Below are positions 7,920 to 15,491 of a stretch of 35,799 nucleotides of DNA, piece by piece (positions within the stretch are counted from its first letter, which is position 1; each line of letters starts with the position of its first letter). The DNA comes from an uncultured beta proteobacterium (GTDB taxonomy: Bacteria; Pseudomonadota; Gammaproteobacteria; Burkholderiales; Burkholderiaceae_C). The notes below the pieces were generated by a model, which saw nothing but the letters and a program-made list of their open reading frames with translations, did no database searches and was not told the origin of the DNA. A program made the translations under genes and the position numbers. The stretch lies in the NCBI GenBank assembly GCA_903856025.1, contig CAIOAQ010000338.1:1-35799 (forward strand), read 5' to 3'.

Positions 7920-8801
7920 ATGCGCGCTGAATTCGATGCCATGGTTCCCAGGCTCAACAACTTGCTGGCTCATGACACCGATGAGCCTGAAGGGACACGT
8001 CGTGAGCGCTTGCGTGCCATATTCATCTCCGATCTGCACTTAGGTACACCCGGCTGTCAGGCCAAAGCGTTGCTTGAGTTCATCAAAGCTAACCCCAGTG
8101 ATTATCTTTACTTGGTTGGGGACATCGTGGATGGGTGGCAATTACGTCGTCGATGGTTTTGGCCGGAGTTGCATAACCAAGTGGTACAAAAGTTGTTGCG
8201 ACGTGCACGAAAAGGATGCCGCATCATTTATGTACCTGGTAACCATGATGAATTTGTCAGGGCGTTTTTCGGTCATCAATTTGGTGGCATCGAAGTGGTC
8301 GATGATGCTGTTCACGTTACCGCTGATGGAAAAAGTTTATGGGTCACCCATGGCGACCGCTTTGATGCAGTGATTCAGTGCGCCAAGTGGCTGGCTTACC
8401 TGGGTGACAACATGTATGAGCTGACATTGCGACTCAATAGTCATTTGAACCATTGGCGTGCCCGTTTGGGCTTGCCGTATTGGTCCCTTTCTGCCTATCT
8501 CAAACACCGTGTGAAGAAAGCAGTCATGTATGTCAATGACTTTGAAGAAGCCGTGGCCCATGAAGCGAAACGCCGAGGCCACCATGGTGTGGTGTGCGGA
8601 CACATTCACCGGGCCGAAATGCGTGACATTCACGGTGTACTTTATTGCAACGATGGTGATTGGGTAGAGAGTTGCACCGCGTTGGTAGAACATCACGATG
8701 GCCGTCTGGAGTTACAGCATTGGCCCAATGGCATCGGAATGGACACCGATACAAGCCGAATCGAAGTCTCTCGTCCATTTGTCACCGTACTGACACCGTA
8801 G
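7920..8801 (+). CDS. plcP: PlcP-type metallophosphoesterase (phospholipase C of the LpxH-like family)
   Basis: 293 aa; GGAG lies 8 bp before ATG 7920. All metallophosphoesterase blocks are present: D38/H40 in ISDLHLG, D68 in VGDIVDGW, N108-H109 in PGNHDEF, H144 in THGDRFD, and H228/H230 in CGHIHRAEM. The pattern (GDIVDGWQLRRRW, NQVVQKLLRRARKG) matches, as I recall it, the group often annotated UDP-2,3-diacylglucosamine hydrolase that includes Sinorhizobium meliloti PlcP. PlcP removes the phosphorylated head group from phosphatidylcholine or phosphatidylethanolamine during phosphate starvation, leaving diacylglycerol. The PhoB array upstream and the ols genes nearby favour PlcP over the lipid A enzyme LpxH. 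It is in an operon with the EAL-GGDEF gene 9 bp downstream. Confidence 0.85.
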   Translation: MRAEFDAMVPRLNNLLAHDTDEPEGTRRERLRAIFISDLHLGTPGCQAKALLEFIKANPSDYLYLVGDIVDGWQLRRRWFWPELHNQVVQKLLRRARKGCRIIYVPGNHDEFVRAFFGHQFGGIEVVDDAVHVTADGKSLWVTHGDRFDAVIQCAKWLAYLGDNMYELTLRLNSHLNHWRARLGLPYWSLSAYLKHRVKKAVMYVNDFEEAVAHEAKRRGHHGVVCGHIHRAEMRDIHGVLYCNDGDWVESCTALVEHHDGRLELQHWPNGIGMDTDTSRIEVSRPFVTVLTP

Positions 8802-8810
8802 TGGATAACA

Positions 8811-10679
8811 ATGAAATCCAAACAATTTTTGGATTCGGTCATGCTCTATTCCATCCCACAATCACGCTATCGCGCCAACATTGTTGAGCTTGATAAACCA
8901 AGTGCCACGATACTGACTTTGACCGGTGGTCAAGGTCCTCTGGGGGCGGTGCTGCAAAAGAATCAATTGCACCCGGTGTTTCAGCCCATCGTTCATCTTG
9001 GTGAGGCGAACGTTTACGCACATGAGGCACTCATTCGCGGGCCGCTGGGCGATGCATTGCATACCCCAGATGCACTGCTGGCAGCAGCAGCAGCAGAACA
9101 CCTTGAATACGAATTTGAATTGGCCTGTATGCAGGTGCAGTTGCAAGGTTGGGGACAACGCAAGGCTGCGGGTCGACTGTTTTTGAATGTCAGCGCGTCG
9201 GTATTGATTGAGTTTGTTTTGTCGGCAGGAGTCCATGGCATGCTCAGCATGATCAGACTTTCTGGCGTTTCGCCACGCATGATCGTGTTTGAAATTACTG
9301 AGCATGTGCGCGTAACCGACATGGATCAATTAGGAGCCGTGGTGCACCAACTTCGGTCAGCTGGAATTTCGCTGGCGTTGGACGACTTTGGGGACGGGCG
9401 TTCAAGCCTGCGGTTGTGGTCTCAACTTCGCCCAGAGATCGTGAAGATTGACAAGTATTTCATCTCAAACATCAGCGAGCAGGCCGACAAATTGAAGACA
9501 GTGCGAGCGTTGATTCAACTGGCCGAAATTTTTGACACGCAACTTGTGGCAGAAGGTATTGAACGCCCGGAAGATTTGCGTGTCTTAAGGGACATGGGAA
9601 TCACTTTTGGGCAGGGCTATTTTTTTGGTCGTCCCGATACGAGCCCGTTGGCGACGGTCGCTCCTCAGGCAACGGCAGTTCTTGAAGAACGAGGAATTTC
9701 CGTGTTCCCTCAATTGAGCAAAGCAACGCCCGAAGGCTATTTGAGTCAAATGAGCATCTTGAATGCGCCTGCGGTGACGCCACAAACAACGAACGACGAG
9801 GTGGCAACCATTTTCCTGGCGCACCCCGATCTGCATGCGCTTGCGGTGTTGGACGAAGGTAGGCCAGTGGCGATCCTTAATCGCCTGAAATTCATCAATG
9901 AATATGCCAAGCTCTATTACCGCGACATCTCTGGGCGAAAGAGCTGTCTCATCAATGCCAATACTGAACCGCGACTGATCGAAAAATGTCATCAAATTGA
10001 TGAGTTGGTCGGTATTCTGACCTCTGAAGATCAGCGCTATCTGACGGATGGTTTTATCGTGACCGACAATGGCCGTTACGTGGGGTTGGGTACGGGGGAT
10101 CAATTGGTACGCTCAGTCACCGAGACGCGCATTGAGGCCGCCAGGCATGCCAATCCGTTAACCTTTTTGCCTGGCAACATTCCGATCAGTCAACACATTG
10201 ATCGGCTCCTGAAGAAACAGAGCAATTTTGTGGCTTGCTACGCAGACTTGAACAACTTCAAGCCCTACAACGATTGTTACGGATATTGGCGTGGTGATGA
10301 AATGATTCGCCTGATGGCCAACATAGCCAAGCAACACTGCGATGCGCAGCGCGACTTTTTAGGACATGTCGGTGGCGATGACTTTATTTTGTTGTTTCAA
10401 AGCGCAGATTGGCGAACACGCTGTGATCGAATTGTGAGCCAATTCAATGCGCGTGCCGTCGAACTTTTTGATGAAGCTGCCAGACAAGCAGGCGGGATAC
10501 ATGCAGAAGACCGCCACGGTGTGGCGCGTTTTTTCTCGTTCACAACGGTGTCAGTTGGGGCGGTAGCTGTCTTTGGCGGTCAATATTCGCGGGCGGCGGA
10601 CGTCGCCAACTTGGCAGCACAGGCAAAGCATGAAGCCAAACGCACCGGTGCGGGCTTGTACGAGCTGGTCTTTCACTGA
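8811..10679 (+). CDS. EAL-GGDEF c-di-GMP enzyme with a central CBS-like region
   Basis: 622 aa from ATG 8811 (ATG 8841 is possible). EAL domain at about 45-280, with the catalytic set E72 (EALIRG), N126 (LNVSAS), E161/E164 (FEITE), D191-D192 (LDDFGDG), K212 (VKIDK), E248 (VAEGIE) and Q268 (GQGYFFGRP). It should therefore hydrolyse c-di-GMP. The middle region (~300-440; APAVTPQTTNDEVATIF, then FIVTDNGRYVGLGT) looks like a degenerate CBS pair. GGDEF domain at ~455-622 with the active-site loop GGDDF (521-525); no RxxD inhibitory site is seen at the usual position. EAL-first order is less common than GGDEF-EAL. It is cytoplasmic, with no membrane segment, and is co-transcribed with plcP, which implies phosphate-controlled c-di-GMP turnover. 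Confidence 0.88.
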   Translation: MKSKQFLDSVMLYSIPQSRYRANIVELDKPSATILTLTGGQGPLGAVLQKNQLHPVFQPIVHLGEANVYAHEALIRGPLGDALHTPDALLAAAAAEHLEYEFELACMQVQLQGWGQRKAAGRLFLNVSASVLIEFVLSAGVHGMLSMIRLSGVSPRMIVFEITEHVRVTDMDQLGAVVHQLRSAGISLALDDFGDGRSSLRLWSQLRPEIVKIDKYFISNISEQADKLKTVRALIQLAEIFDTQLVAEGIERPEDLRVLRDMGITFGQGYFFGRPDTSPLATVAPQATAVLEERGISVFPQLSKATPEGYLSQMSILNAPAVTPQTTNDEVATIFLAHPDLHALAVLDEGRPVAILNRLKFINEYAKLYYRDISGRKSCLINANTEPRLIEKCHQIDELVGILTSEDQRYLTDGFIVTDNGRYVGLGTGDQLVRSVTETRIEAARHANPLTFLPGNIPISQHIDRLLKKQSNFVACYADLNNFKPYNDCYGYWRGDEMIRLMANIAKQHCDAQRDFLGHVGGDDFILLFQSADWRTRCDRIVSQFNARAVELFDEAARQAGGIHAEDRHGVARFFSFTTVSVGAVAVFGGQYSRAADVANLAAQAKHEAKRTGAGLYELVFH

Positions 10680-10704
10680 CGAAGGCTGAAATGGCTGGTC
10701 GTTA

Positions 10705-12198
10705 CTAGGCGATGATCAACTCAAACGTCCAGGAGGTTTTTTGCCAAGAAACACACTCCTGGCGCAAAAGATGTGTGGACTGCGGATAGTTGGTCACCCA
10801 AGCTTCACTGATGGCCAAGGTGAAGCGTTGACGTTGGATATTGCAGCTCAATTTCAACCCATGATCATCGGGGACTCGGCGGGCGTGGCACAAAATAACA
10901 GCCAATCGTAAAGCCAATAGCTGTATGACAAATTCTGGCTCCTCAAAGTCGTCATCCAGCTTTTTTAATTTACCACGATGGCCCAGCACCAGCAGCCCTA
11001 AGCGATGTAATTCAGGCAAGCTGAAGCCCACTGTATCGGCGTTTTCCAGGATGTAGGCACCATGTTTATGGTAATCGCTGTTGGAAATAGCCATACCTAT
11101 TTCGTGGAGCGTGGCCGCCCATCGCAGCTTGCGCGTGAGTTCCATGGTGCGTACGGATGCTTCATGCATGAGTTGCGCCATCAGGTTACACGCCACTTGG
11201 CTCACACGTTCGCCTTGCGCAATATCCACCGCAAATTTTTGTGACAAACGTTGTACAGAAGTGTCCCTCGCGTCCGTGTCATGGTCATGACGATCTACCA
11301 TTTCAAGCAGCACACCATGGCGCAAGGCACCTTGCGCCACCTGCAGAGTGTCAATGTGCAGCAACTCCATCAGACCGCGCAGTACGCTGACACCACCACC
11401 GATCACGGCCCGGCGGTCGTCTTTCAGGCCTTCGAGTTGAATTTTATTGGCGTTACCAGCGCGAATCAAACATTTGACCAGCCAGTTCAAGCCATCCCGA
11501 CTGATTTGATTCGCGGGCCATCCAGCCATGGTTAGCACGTCGGCCACCGCTCCGACGGTACCGGATGCGCCGTACGCGGCATCCCACTGGCTGCGCGGGT
11601 AAGTTTGAAGTGCCTCCTCCAAGACGGCTTGTGCGGCAATTTCGGCGCGGTAGAAGGCTTGTTCTGTGAATTCACCCTTTGGAAAGTATTTCATTGACCA
11701 AGCCACGCTGCCCACCCGAAACGATGCGGTTTGCAAGGTCTGCGTGCCCACACCCAGCACCAGTTCGGTGGATCGCCCCCCAACGTCAATGACCAAGCGG
11801 TGTTCATCGCTTTGCGGCAACCCATGCACGACGCCTTGGTAGATCAGCCGTGCCTCTTCGGTGCCCGCGATCACTTCAATGGGAAAACCAAGGATTCTTT
11901 GACCGTGTTCAATGAATTCATCGCGATTTTTGGCTTCGCGCAGGGTTTGTGTGGCCACGGCACGCACCTGCTCGGGGGCAAAACCAGATAAACGCTCGGC
12001 AAAGCGTGCCAAGCAATCCCAACCGCGCGTCATCGCTTCCAGCGATAGATTGCGGTCGTCATCGAAGCCATTGCCTAAGCGTACGGTTTCCTTGAGGTAA
12101 TCCACGCGAAAGATTTGACCATGGTCGTAACGACCTATTTCCAGCCTGCAGCTGTTGGAGCCCAAGTCAATGGCTGCTAAAAAAGTACCGTTTTGCAT
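10705..12198 (-). CDS. ppx: Exopolyphosphatase, Ppx/GppA family
   Basis: 497 aa from ATG 12198, which sits immediately before the ASKHA-fold phosphate-1 motif (LAAIDLGSNSCRLEI). Further motifs are GTEEARLIYQGV, IDVGGRSTELVLG (phosphate-2) and the C-terminal HD-like part (WAATLHEIGMAI, then HKHGAYIL). The long form with the C-terminal domain is typical of Ppx, which releases phosphate processively from polyphosphate, and also of GppA. The ppk1 gene nearby and the phosphate-type promoter favour Ppx. It is transcribed away from olsB, and its tail is convergent with the EAL-GGDEF gene. Confidence 0.92.
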   Translation of the reverse strand: MQNGTFLAAIDLGSNSCRLEIGRYDHGQIFRVDYLKETVRLGNGFDDDRNLSLEAMTRGWDCLARFAERLSGFAPEQVRAVATQTLREAKNRDEFIEHGQRILGFPIEVIAGTEEARLIYQGVVHGLPQSDEHRLVIDVGGRSTELVLGVGTQTLQTASFRVGSVAWSMKYFPKGEFTEQAFYRAEIAAQAVLEEALQTYPRSQWDAAYGASGTVGAVADVLTMAGWPANQISRDGLNWLVKCLIRAGNANKIQLEGLKDDRRAVIGGGVSVLRGLMELLHIDTLQVAQGALRHGVLLEMVDRHDHDTDARDTSVQRLSQKFAVDIAQGERVSQVACNLMAQLMHEASVRTMELTRKLRWAATLHEIGMAISNSDYHKHGAYILENADTVGFSLPELHRLGLLVLGHRGKLKKLDDDFEEPEFVIQLLALRLAVILCHARRVPDDHGLKLSCNIQRQRFTLAISEAWVTNYPQSTHLLRQECVSWQKTSWTFELIIA

Positions 12199-12205
12199 AC
12201 GGTTA

Positions 12206-12239
12206 AGTGTAAGCAAACCGCATGACAAAACGGTGTCAG
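12206..12239 (-). promoter_or_regulatory. PhoB box and -10 of the ppx promoter
   Basis: On the minus strand CTGACAC (12233-12239), spacer CGTT, TTGTCAT (12222-12228) are followed after exactly 10 bp by -10 TACACT (12206-12211). The ATG is only 7 bp further on, so transcription would start at or within a base or two of the start codon. No ribosome binding site is visible, consistent with a leaderless mRNA. Confidence 0.8.
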
Positions 12240-12272
12240 CTTGGCCGAGATTTTAAATAGTAGTTACCGTTG

Positions 12273-12328
12273 ATGTCACAAAATTGCCATGAAACCGCCA
12301 TCAAGGTGTCACTAGAGGTGCAGATCAT
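12273..12328 (+). promoter_or_regulatory. PhoB-box array and -10 of the olsB promoter
   Basis: Four half-sites at exact 11-bp steps: ATGTCAC (12273-12279), TTGCCAT (12284-12290), CCGCCAT (12295-12301) and GTGTCAC (12306-12312). The candidate -10 GATCAT (12323-12328) lies 10 bp downstream. The olsB ribosome binding site AAGGAG is at 12343-12348. Confidence 0.85.
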
Positions 12329-12354
12329 TGCGTCGTTTAACCAAGGAGAACGAC

Positions 12355-13193
12355 ATGAAAGAACTGCCAAACCCAACATTTGCTTTTTCCCCTGTCTCCC
12401 AGCCCAGGGGGTCACTTCACCGATCCGAAACAACACCGCTGGGTTCGCCGATTTCTGGCGCTGCGCGAGGTGGTATCACCGTGGCTTGGGCAAGGCACAC
12501 AGATGAAGTCCGTGCGGCGCAGCGCCTGAGGTACCAGATATTTGCCGAGGAAATGGGTGCGCGTCTGACGAGCCCGATTCCAGGGCACGACATGGACTTG
12601 TTTGACAATTACTGCGAACATCTTTTGGTCCGCGATCAAGCAAGTCAGGAGGTGATTGGCACCTACCGGGTGCTCACCCCCGCGCAGGCCAAACGCGTAG
12701 GCAGCACCTACAGCGACACCGAGTTCGATTTGACACGCCTGCGTGGCCTGCGCGACCGCATGGTGGAACTGGGCCGCAGTTGCGTGCATCCGGAGCACCG
12801 CCACGGCGGGGTGATCATGGCGTTGTGGGGTGCACTCGCAGAGTTCATGGTACGCAACCAGTTGGACACCATGATCGGCTGCGCCAGCATCCCGATGTTG
12901 CACAACGGTGTGATCAGCGGCGATGTGGCAGCCAGCATTTGGCAGCAACTCAAAGCCACCCATCTCGCGCCGATTGATTACCATGTGCGCCCACGTCTGC
13001 CATTGCCGGTGGATCAGCTCGATGGCAGTCTGCCAGTGGAGCCGCCGGCACTTATCAAGGTTACTTGCGCTTGGGTGCCAAGGTGTTAGGTGCACCTGCT
13101 TGGGACCCGGATTTCAACAGCGCTGATCTGCCGATGATGATGTGCATCAACGACCTTCCGCTTCGTTATCGCAAGCATTTTTTAGGTGCTTAA
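12355..13193 (+). pseudogene. olsB: OlsB-like L-ornithine N(alpha)-acyltransferase, frameshifted near the 3' end
   Basis: ATG 12355 has AAGGAG 6 bp upstream. The product is a GNAT/hemolysin-like acyltransferase (RYQIFAEEMGARL, HLLVRD, GTYRVL, VELGRSCVHPEHR, LIGCASI-type core) of the OlsB family. OlsB transfers a 3-hydroxyacyl chain from acyl carrier protein to ornithine, giving lyso-ornithine lipid. The zero frame is normal up to ALIK (codon 235) and then runs to TAG 13087-13089 as a short aberrant tail. Reading one base back from 13060 restores a typical OlsB ending for 43 codons (YLRLGAKVLG, then PAWDPDFNSADLPMMM, then RYRKHFLGA) to TAA 13191-13193. One G appears to be missing in the AAGG at 13058-13061. 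No classic slippery site is visible. A recent mutation or an assembly error fits best. Confidence 0.85.
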
Positions 13194-13203
13194 CCCAAAT
13201 CGA

Positions 13204-13944
13204 TCACGGCGCTAACCGCAAATCGCTGACTGCCGCACGCACATCTGCAGCCATCCTTCGGCGGTCACGCCCCTGTGGATGCTGCAGCGAGCCAAAGTTG
13301 AGCGTTGCACGAAGCGGTGGGGCTTTGAGCGTGCGCCAAATGGAGGCCATCAGGGAGTCTTGGTCAATATAAATCGGGGCCATGCTCGGTTGCCCCGTGG
13401 TCAGGTCTGAGTACTGCAGGGCCACAGGTTGTACGGAAACTTGGGCTGAAATGGCAGCCTGAAACAGGTTTGAATGAAAGGGAAGCACCTGCAGACCGTT
13501 GCTGGTGGTGCCTTCGGGGAAAACAGCCAGCTTGTCACCGGTTTGAAGATGCTCCGTCATTTGGTGCACCACCCGCACGGCATCCCGGGGCGATTGGCGA
13601 GTGATGAACAACGTACCGGCGGCAACGGCCAGTCTGCCCACCACGGGCCACTGGCGCACCTCGGATTTGGCTACGAAGCGGCAGGGAGATGTGGCCAGTA
13701 CGACGTAAATGTCCAGCCATGACACATGATTGGCCGCCAACAACACCGGACCTGGTTTGGGTTGCTCACCGATCACTACTAAATTAATAGCTATCTTGTC
13801 AAGAAGTACGAGGGCCCAAGCCTGAATTCTTATATTTTTTTGTGCTTGGTTCAATTTCGGAAAAATAAGCGTGATGGTCGCCAGACCGCTGACTAGGTGG
13901 AACGCTACGCGTGTCAATTTCCAGCAGGCACGAAAAGTGTTCAT
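13204..13944 (-). CDS. olsA: OlsA-like lyso-ornithine lipid O-acyltransferase (PlsC family)
   Basis: 246 aa. The two main PlsC-family acyltransferase blocks are visible: NHVSWLD (HX4D) and VFPEGTTSNG, with a hydrophobic N-terminus (RVAFHLVSGLATITLIF) for membrane association. PlsC proteins add an acyl chain to lysophosphatidic acid, while the OlsA branch acylates lyso-ornithine lipid. OlsA is favoured because the gene ends 10 bp from the restored olsB stop, convergent with it, and has its own PhoB array. Residues ~36-57 are encoded by a copy of the interspersed repeat inserted before the HX4D motif, so this copy is slightly longer than usual. Confidence 0.82.
   Translation of the reverse strand: MNTFRACWKLTRVAFHLVSGLATITLIFPKLNQAQKNIRIQAWALVLLDKIAINLVVIGEQPKPGPVLLAANHVSWLDIYVVLATSPCRFVAKSEVRQWPVVGRLAVAAGTLFITRQSPRDAVRVVHQMTEHLQTGDKLAVFPEGTTSNGLQVLPFHSNLFQAAISAQVSVQPVALQYSDLTTGQPSMAPIYIDQDSLMASIWRTLKAPPLRATLNFGSLQHPQGRDRRRMAADVRAAVSDLRLAP
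13775..13836. repeat. Interspersed ~60-bp repeat, copy 1 (inside olsA)
   Basis: Contains ACTAAATTAATAGCTATCTT followed about 20 bp later by GAGGGCCCAAGCCTGAATTC. It aligns at equal length with the copies at 21807, 23719, 27366 and 30855 on the pattern TAGC-N21-GGG-N6-GCC/GTT-GAATT. It is read in frame within olsA. Confidence 0.65.
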
Positions 13945-13964
13945 GTGTATTTCAATTTGGCAAA

Positions 13965-14004
13965 CGACAGATGATGTGGCAAATCCATGTCAGTTTGATG
14001 ACAA
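13965..14004 (-). promoter_or_regulatory. PhoB-box array and -10 of the olsA promoter
   Basis: Minus strand: TTGTCAT (13998-14004), CTGACAT (13987-13993) and TTGCCAC (13976-13982) at exact 11-bp steps. CATCAT, 10 bp after the second half-site, is a plausible -10 (13971-13976). The array directly abuts the plus-strand array of the next gene. Confidence 0.8.
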
Positions 14005-14009
14005 ACCAC

Positions 14010-14054
14010 AGTTCACGCGGCTGTCACAACCTTGTCACACCGCGCGTCCAAGAT
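14010..14054 (+). promoter_or_regulatory. PhoB-box array and -10 of the HAD phosphatase promoter
   Basis: AGTTCAC (14010-14016), CTGTCAC (14021-14027) and TTGTCAC (14032-14038) at exact 11-bp steps, the last two near consensus. The candidate -10 CAAGAT (14049-14054) lies 10 bp after the last half-site. Confidence 0.85.
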
Positions 14055-14087
14055 TGCGTGACCAATCATCTGAAAAGGATATTTCTC

Positions 14088-15371
14088 ATGCATCGTCGTT
14101 CTTTGATCAAAGCCTTGGGCACTGGCATGCTCGCCGTACCGGTTCTTTCGTCTGCAGCCAATTCAGGCAAGGCGGGATCAACGCCGTTTCAATCAATTGA
14201 CCCGGCACGTTGGTCCGGCTTCAATGCGGGCGAATTGAACCATTTGCTGCAGACACACGGCAAGACAAGCAAAAGTTACAACCCGAACAAAAGACCTTAC
14301 GCCGTCTTTGACTGGGATAACACCTGCATCATGAACGACTGCGAGGAAGCGCTGTTGGTGTATCAGATTGACCGGTTAGCGTACAAGCTCAACCCGCAAG
14401 AATTCGCTGAAGTCCTGCGAACTGGCGTACCCAACGGACCATTCAAGGTAGAAGCGGGCTACAAGAACACGGAAGGCAAGCCGGTCTTGTTTGAGGACAT
14501 CGCCGCTGACGTGGAAGCAGACTATCGGTGGATTTATGCCAACTTCAAAGACTTCGCTGGTTCGATGACACTGGAGCAGATTCAGGGTACTGAACAATTC
14601 AAAGACTTCCGCGCCAAGATGTACTTCATGTATGACGCGATCTGTGACAGCCACCCTATAGAAGTTGGCTACAAATGGATACTCTACTTCTACAAAAACA
14701 TGTCAGTTGCTGAGTTGCAAACTTTGGCAGAAGCGTCCAATGATTTCAATCTTGGTGACGCGTTGCGCAAAGTCAAAATGCCCAGTTCCGACAAACTGAC
14801 CGGAAAAGCTGGTCAGGTCATTGCAAGCCACTTTTTTGGATTACGGATCCATAGCGAGATGGTGAACTTGATGAACACCTTGCGTGCTGACGGTTTTGAT
14901 GTTTACGTTTCTACCGCGTCGATTGATGATGTGGTGCGCGTATTTGCTGGAAACACCAAGTATGGCTACAACATTCCCCCAGAAAATGTCATAGGTCTGC
15001 GCCTGGACATGCAGGACGGCAAGTACACCAATAGTTACCGTAAAGACTGGCATTTCAACTGGGGTCCAGGCAAAACTGTGGGTATACAAAATGAGTTGGT
15101 GGCCAAGAAAGGATACGGACCAGCCTTGGTATTGGGCGACAGTGACGGTGATGCATGGATGCTCAAGGACTTTAGCGACACCCAACTGGGGGTGGTGGTT
15201 AATCGCCTTAAAACCGGGGAAATTGGCGAGCGCAGCAAGTCTGCAGCGGCCACCATTGGGCAACCCGGCACACGCTTTATTTTGCAAGGGCGAAATGAAA
15301 GCACGGGCATATTCATACCAGACGAAAAGACGCTGAAGTACGGTAAGACAGAGGTAAAATTGCTGGCTTAG
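14088..15371 (+). CDS. Exported HAD-superfamily phosphatase
   Basis: 427 aa from ATG 14088, preceded by AAAAGGAT; the frame is open to 13911 but that part overlaps the PhoB boxes. The N-terminus MHRRSLIKALGTGMLAVPVL is a signal peptide with a twin-arginine-like RRSLIK, so a periplasmic site is likely. HAD motifs: I, D75/D77 in VFDWDNTC; II, S275 in VYVSTAS; III, a lysine in PGKTVGI; IV, D351/D353/D355 in LGDSDGDAW. It should hydrolyse phosphate monoesters by a phospho-aspartate route. Periplasmic phosphorylcholine phosphatase (PchP) of Pseudomonas has the same general plan, but substrate identity here is a guess. PhoB-type promoter upstream; TRAP genes follow after 120 bp. Confidence 0.85.
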   Translation: MHRRSLIKALGTGMLAVPVLSSAANSGKAGSTPFQSIDPARWSGFNAGELNHLLQTHGKTSKSYNPNKRPYAVFDWDNTCIMNDCEEALLVYQIDRLAYKLNPQEFAEVLRTGVPNGPFKVEAGYKNTEGKPVLFEDIAADVEADYRWIYANFKDFAGSMTLEQIQGTEQFKDFRAKMYFMYDAICDSHPIEVGYKWILYFYKNMSVAELQTLAEASNDFNLGDALRKVKMPSSDKLTGKAGQVIASHFFGLRIHSEMVNLMNTLRADGFDVYVSTASIDDVVRVFAGNTKYGYNIPPENVIGLRLDMQDGKYTNSYRKDWHFNWGPGKTVGIQNELVAKKGYGPALVLGDSDGDAWMLKDFSDTQLGVVVNRLKTGEIGERSKSAAATIGQPGTRFILQGRNESTGIFIPDEKTLKYGKTEVKLLA

Positions 15372-15491
15372 CCGGGTGCTGATCCTGTGCCTGCCTACGC
15401 ACCGTGGTGGGGCGTAGCGGTTGCGTGCCGATGCAACCCAGCAAGTTGATGCAATGTTTATCGCCAAAATAAGAATGCGATACTCGAAAAT

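Noticed and set aside
13060-13061. Programmed ribosomal frameshifting as the explanation for the broken olsB frame
   Set aside because: No slippery heptamer or stimulatory structure is visible, and OlsB is not known to use recoding; a missing G is simpler.
12412-13095. A 227-codon minus-strand frame opposite olsB
   Set aside because: His/Ala-rich shadow of a recognisable acyltransferase gene; no start signal.
15372-15491. A PhoB box in front of the TRAP genes
   Set aside because: No pair of half-sites with an 11-bp period was found in this gap on either strand.
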